DNA of 34,694 nucleotides from Deltaproteobacteria bacterium (GTDB lineage Bacteria; Bdellovibrionota_B; Oligoflexia; Oligoflexales; Bog-1112), in NCBI GenBank assembly GCA_016186945.1, contig JACPKR010000062.1, forward strand, positions 1-34,694, in the 5' to 3' direction. Below are positions 32,714 to 34,694 of this stretch, in pieces. A program made the translations under genes and the position numbers. Numbering within the stretch: the first letter of the stretch is position 1; each line of letters starts with the position of its first letter. The notes beneath the pieces were generated by a model. The model was given only the letters and a program-made list of their open reading frames with translations. It was not told the DNA's origin and did no database searches.

Positions 32714-33658
32714 ATGAAGCAAAAGCATCTATTTATCATGGATCCGCTGGGAAAGCTAAACCTAGAACTTGACACAAGCGTGCGCGTAGCCTTCGAGCTG
32801 CATTCCCTCGAACATGAGGTCCATTTCTGTCAAGTGGGCGACCTCTTCTGGCTTTCCAAAAACAAGCCGAGCTGCCAAGCCCGTCCTTTCCTCTTCCAGA
32901 AAGACGTGCGAAAAGTGCAGGGAGGAGAACCCCAACGCTTGCCCTTGTCTGAGTTTGCCTCCATCCATATGCGCAAGGACCCTCCTTTTGACATGTCCTA
33001 CATAACCGCGACATGGTTTCTGGATGTGGCTGAGTGCCTCGTTGTGAACTCCCCCCAAGCCCTGCGCGCTTTTAACGAGAAAATGGCAGTACTCCTCTTT
33101 CCCGAAGCCTGCAAACGCTCCTTTGTCGCTTACGACGCTGAGCGCCTTCTAACCTTTATAAAGGAAGACTGCGGGGGGAACGCCATCGTTAAGCCTCTCT
33201 TTCAATATGGGGGTGAGGGGATATTCCGACTCAACTTGAAAGAAATAGACGACGCGACAGCCTTGGAGTCCCTTCGGAAGGCAAGCACACAGGGAACCAC
33301 TCCGCGCCTGGTTCAGGCGTTCGATGAAACTATAAGTCAAGGAGAAGTGCGCGCGTTTGCCCTCGATGGAAAGGCGTTGGCTTGGTGCCTGAAAGTTCCC
33401 CGCAAGGGCCAATTCCTGGCGAACACGCGAGCGGGCGCTACCTTGCATTCTTACATCCCGTCTCCCTCCCTCAGAACCAAAATAGAAGCGCTGTCCCAAA
33501 AACTCGCAGTTCAAGGGGTCTACTTCGTCGGCTTCGACATCATCGGTGAGGAAGTTTCTGAGATCAACATCACCAGCCCCCGACTCTTAACTGGCCCAGA
33601 CGATAGGCACAATTACTATCGTGAACTCGCAAAATGGGTGGCTAGGAAAACGGCTTGA
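32714..33658 (+). CDS. gshB: Glutathione synthetase (GshB-type, ATP-grasp)
   Basis: Ligates glycine to gamma-glutamylcysteine. The 314 residues match E. coli GshB length. Visible family segments are FIMDPLGKLNLELDTS at the N-terminus, MRKDPPFDMSYI, NSPQALRAFNEKMAVL, the ATP-grasp IVKPLFQYGGEGIFRL, and near the C-terminus GFDIIGEEVSEINITSP. The C-terminus is divergent, reading RLLTGPDD after SP where GshB usually has a TGI-type loop, and basic residues that contact the substrate are partly changed. Its TGA overlaps an in-frame TTG of the lplA-like frame. No gshA in the window. A related peptide ligase cannot be fully excluded. Confidence 0.88.
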   Translation: MKQKHLFIMDPLGKLNLELDTSVRVAFELHSLEHEVHFCQVGDLFWLSKNKPSCQARPFLFQKDVRKVQGGEPQRLPLSEFASIHMRKDPPFDMSYITATWFLDVAECLVVNSPQALRAFNEKMAVLLFPEACKRSFVAYDAERLLTFIKEDCGGNAIVKPLFQYGGEGIFRLNLKEIDDATALESLRKASTQGTTPRLVQAFDETISQGEVRAFALDGKALAWCLKVPRKGQFLANTRAGATLHSYIPSPSLRTKIEALSQKLAVQGVYFVGFDIIGEEVSEINITSPRLLTGPDDRHNYYRELAKWVARKTA

Positions 33659-33684
33659 TTCAAAGCAGTCATGGAGGAAACCGC

Positions 33685-34362
33685 ATGTGGATCGACGACC
33701 TGGTTTTCAAGCAATGTCATCAACCTTTAACGGTAGTCTCCTGGATTCCTGAAGATCCCCTTGTCATCCTGGGACGAGGGAACGATCGCGAAAGTGAATG
33801 TTTGCCTGCGCATTGCGAAAAAGATGGCGTCCCGATCCTGCGAAGACGAGGAGGCGGGGGAGCTGTCGTCTTACACTCCGGCTGTGTCATCGTCAGTGTG
33901 GGAACTTGGGTGTCCCACTATTATAAGAGTGGTACCTACTTTCGTCTCATCAACCAAGCGTTGATCAACACACTCGCTCACCAATGGCCAGAGCTGACGG
34001 CACTTCAGCAGGAGGGAATAAGCGACCTGACCTTTGAAAAACGTAAGGTGGCAGGCACCTCACTTTTCCGCAGCAGAAATTACCTACTCTACCAGGCATC
34101 CCTTCTCGTAGACACTCAGCTACCCCTCATTGATCGCTACCTCAAGCACCCGTCCCGCGAACCTGACTACAGGCAAGGAAAAAGCCACCGCGACTTTCTT
34201 TCTTCCTTATCTGTTTTCAACTCCTCCATCACCTGCGAACAAATCAGAAGCCTGATGCAGTCGACCTTGTCCACCCACCTCTTTCATCAGTTGAAAGATG
34301 AGCTGGTCGACCCAGTGCCCGAACAAATTCCACACGTTCGCAATCGCCAGGCTCCGATCTGA
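33685..34362 (+). CDS. lplA: Lipoate--protein ligase A-like (BPL/LplA family) protein
   Basis: Attaches lipoate (or octanoate) to dehydrogenase E2/GcvH domains. The 225-residue catalytic domain has LRRRGGGGAVVLHSGCVIVSV (the RRxxGGGxV(F/Y)H loop), the catalytic-lysine motif KRKVAGTSLFRSRNYLLYQASLLV, and KHPSREPDYRQGKSHRDFLSSL. ATG 33685 was chosen because GGAGGA lies 7 nt upstream; the frame reaches TTG 33655, which overlaps the gshB stop. It lacks the C-terminal accessory domain of E. coli LplA, so activity might be octanoyl transfer (LipM/LipL-like) instead. It follows gshB by 26 bp. Confidence 0.85.
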   Translation: MWIDDLVFKQCHQPLTVVSWIPEDPLVILGRGNDRESECLPAHCEKDGVPILRRRGGGGAVVLHSGCVIVSVGTWVSHYYKSGTYFRLINQALINTLAHQWPELTALQQEGISDLTFEKRKVAGTSLFRSRNYLLYQASLLVDTQLPLIDRYLKHPSREPDYRQGKSHRDFLSSLSVFNSSITCEQIRSLMQSTLSTHLFHQLKDELVDPVPEQIPHVRNRQAPI

Positions 34363-34675
34363 TGGGGACCCGCGAGACATCTATTTACACCCGGCGTTTA
34401 ATTATGTAAAATTCGAGGGAACAAGACGAAATTTACATATAGGCCCGTTTGTATGCTAATCGACCGTAATTTGGAAGAAAAGTGCAAGTTTCTCCTTCAA
34501 AATTTTCCGGCAAGAGTGACAGGGTTGAACAAAATGCGCGCGCAATCCCGCTTCTTTAGGGGCGGGTCAAGCGAGCATGCGTGATCCTGAGCGAATAGCG
34601 AAGGTGAGCGTACATTTTCACTGGCCTCTCTTCCTACCCGTGAGTATGCTGGTTGCAAGATAGGAGCAAGACAAA
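34363..34675. other. 313-bp intergenic region with one G/C hairpin
   Basis: No gene is supported. It is A/T-rich between 34380 and 34445. A short inverted repeat CCCGC/GCGGG at 34547-34566 could be part of a terminator, but no T-run follows. An AGGAGC ribosome-binding-like site at about 34662-34667 precedes a possible start codon. Confidence 0.4.
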
Positions 34676-34694
34676 ATGTTAATGGGCATTCGGT
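34676..34694 (+). CDS. Possible start of a downstream gene (partial)
   Basis: ATG at 34676 (and a second in frame at 34682) lies about 8 nt after AGGAGC, and six codons (MLMGIR) fit before the window ends. The site is well formed, so a gene start is plausible. Flagellins often begin MG(L/I/M)R, but six residues cannot support an identity. Confidence 0.3.

Noticed and set aside
34676-34694. Flagellin gene start at the right edge
   Set aside because: Only MLMGIR is visible; too short to identify, so it is listed only as a possible gene start.

Overview
This 34.7 kb stretch is densely packed bacterial chromosome of roughly 50% GC. Almost all of it is housekeeping metabolism in short, often overlapping operons on both strands. 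Signal peptides, lipoboxes, cardiolipin synthase and phosphatidylserine decarboxylase suggest a Gram-negative cell. The genes imply menaquinone synthesis by the futalosine route (MqnC, and an MqnP-like prenyltransferase), glycolysis (Pgk, TpiA), a B12-dependent methylmalonyl-CoA mutase with its MeaB chaperone, histidine breakdown (HutU) and glutathione synthesis (GshB). I cannot name the phylum; a deltaproteobacterial or Bdellovibrionota-like lineage is only a guess.

Layout. 1-5.7 kb: basic tail of an upstream gene, cardiolipin synthase, a tandem universal stress protein, a broken metallo-beta-lactamase/beta-CASP nuclease, a small secreted HEAT-like protein, and an aldehyde dehydrogenase. 5.8-9.8 kb: hisS-hutU, then a two-gene HepT/MntA (HEPN/nucleotidyltransferase) toxin-antitoxin pair. 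9.8-13.2 kb (minus): GHMP kinase, oligopeptide-type solute-binding protein, methionine aminopeptidase. 13.4-16.5 kb: two unknown genes, a carboxymuconolactone-decarboxylase-like protein, thioredoxin, RNase HII, YraN and ribosomal protein L19. 16.7-21.1 kb: mqnC, methylmalonyl-CoA mutase, meaB. 21.1-23.7 kb (minus): a winged-helix regulator with a degenerate receiver, a cation diffusion facilitator and the mqnP-like gene. 23.8-27.4 kb: a small lipoprotein, a TPR lipoprotein and a 759-residue unknown exported protein. 27.7-30 kb: psd overlapping a pyruvate-kinase homologue that lacks catalytic residues. 30.4-34.4 kb: a 70-residue unknown protein, tpiA, pgk, gshB and a lipoate-ligase-like gene.

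The most unusual content is two families of structured repeats between and inside these genes. Family B has four full copies whose core is exactly 159 bp (53 codons), with short GTRTT/AATAC inverted ends, A/T-rich TATA-like flanks, internal hairpins, and the same reading frame open in every copy. Its copies form the 3' end of mqnC, the 3' end of pgk and the 5' end of the solute-binding-protein gene, and two inverted copies bracket the GHMP kinase. Family A is a 136-144 bp element with 21-25 bp perfect inverted arms around two hairpins. Its signature hairpin occurs five times with an invariant 13-nt loop, and in one copy the stem has changed on both sides while keeping its pairing. These repeats, with the degenerate pyruvate kinase, are the best candidates for something undescribed.
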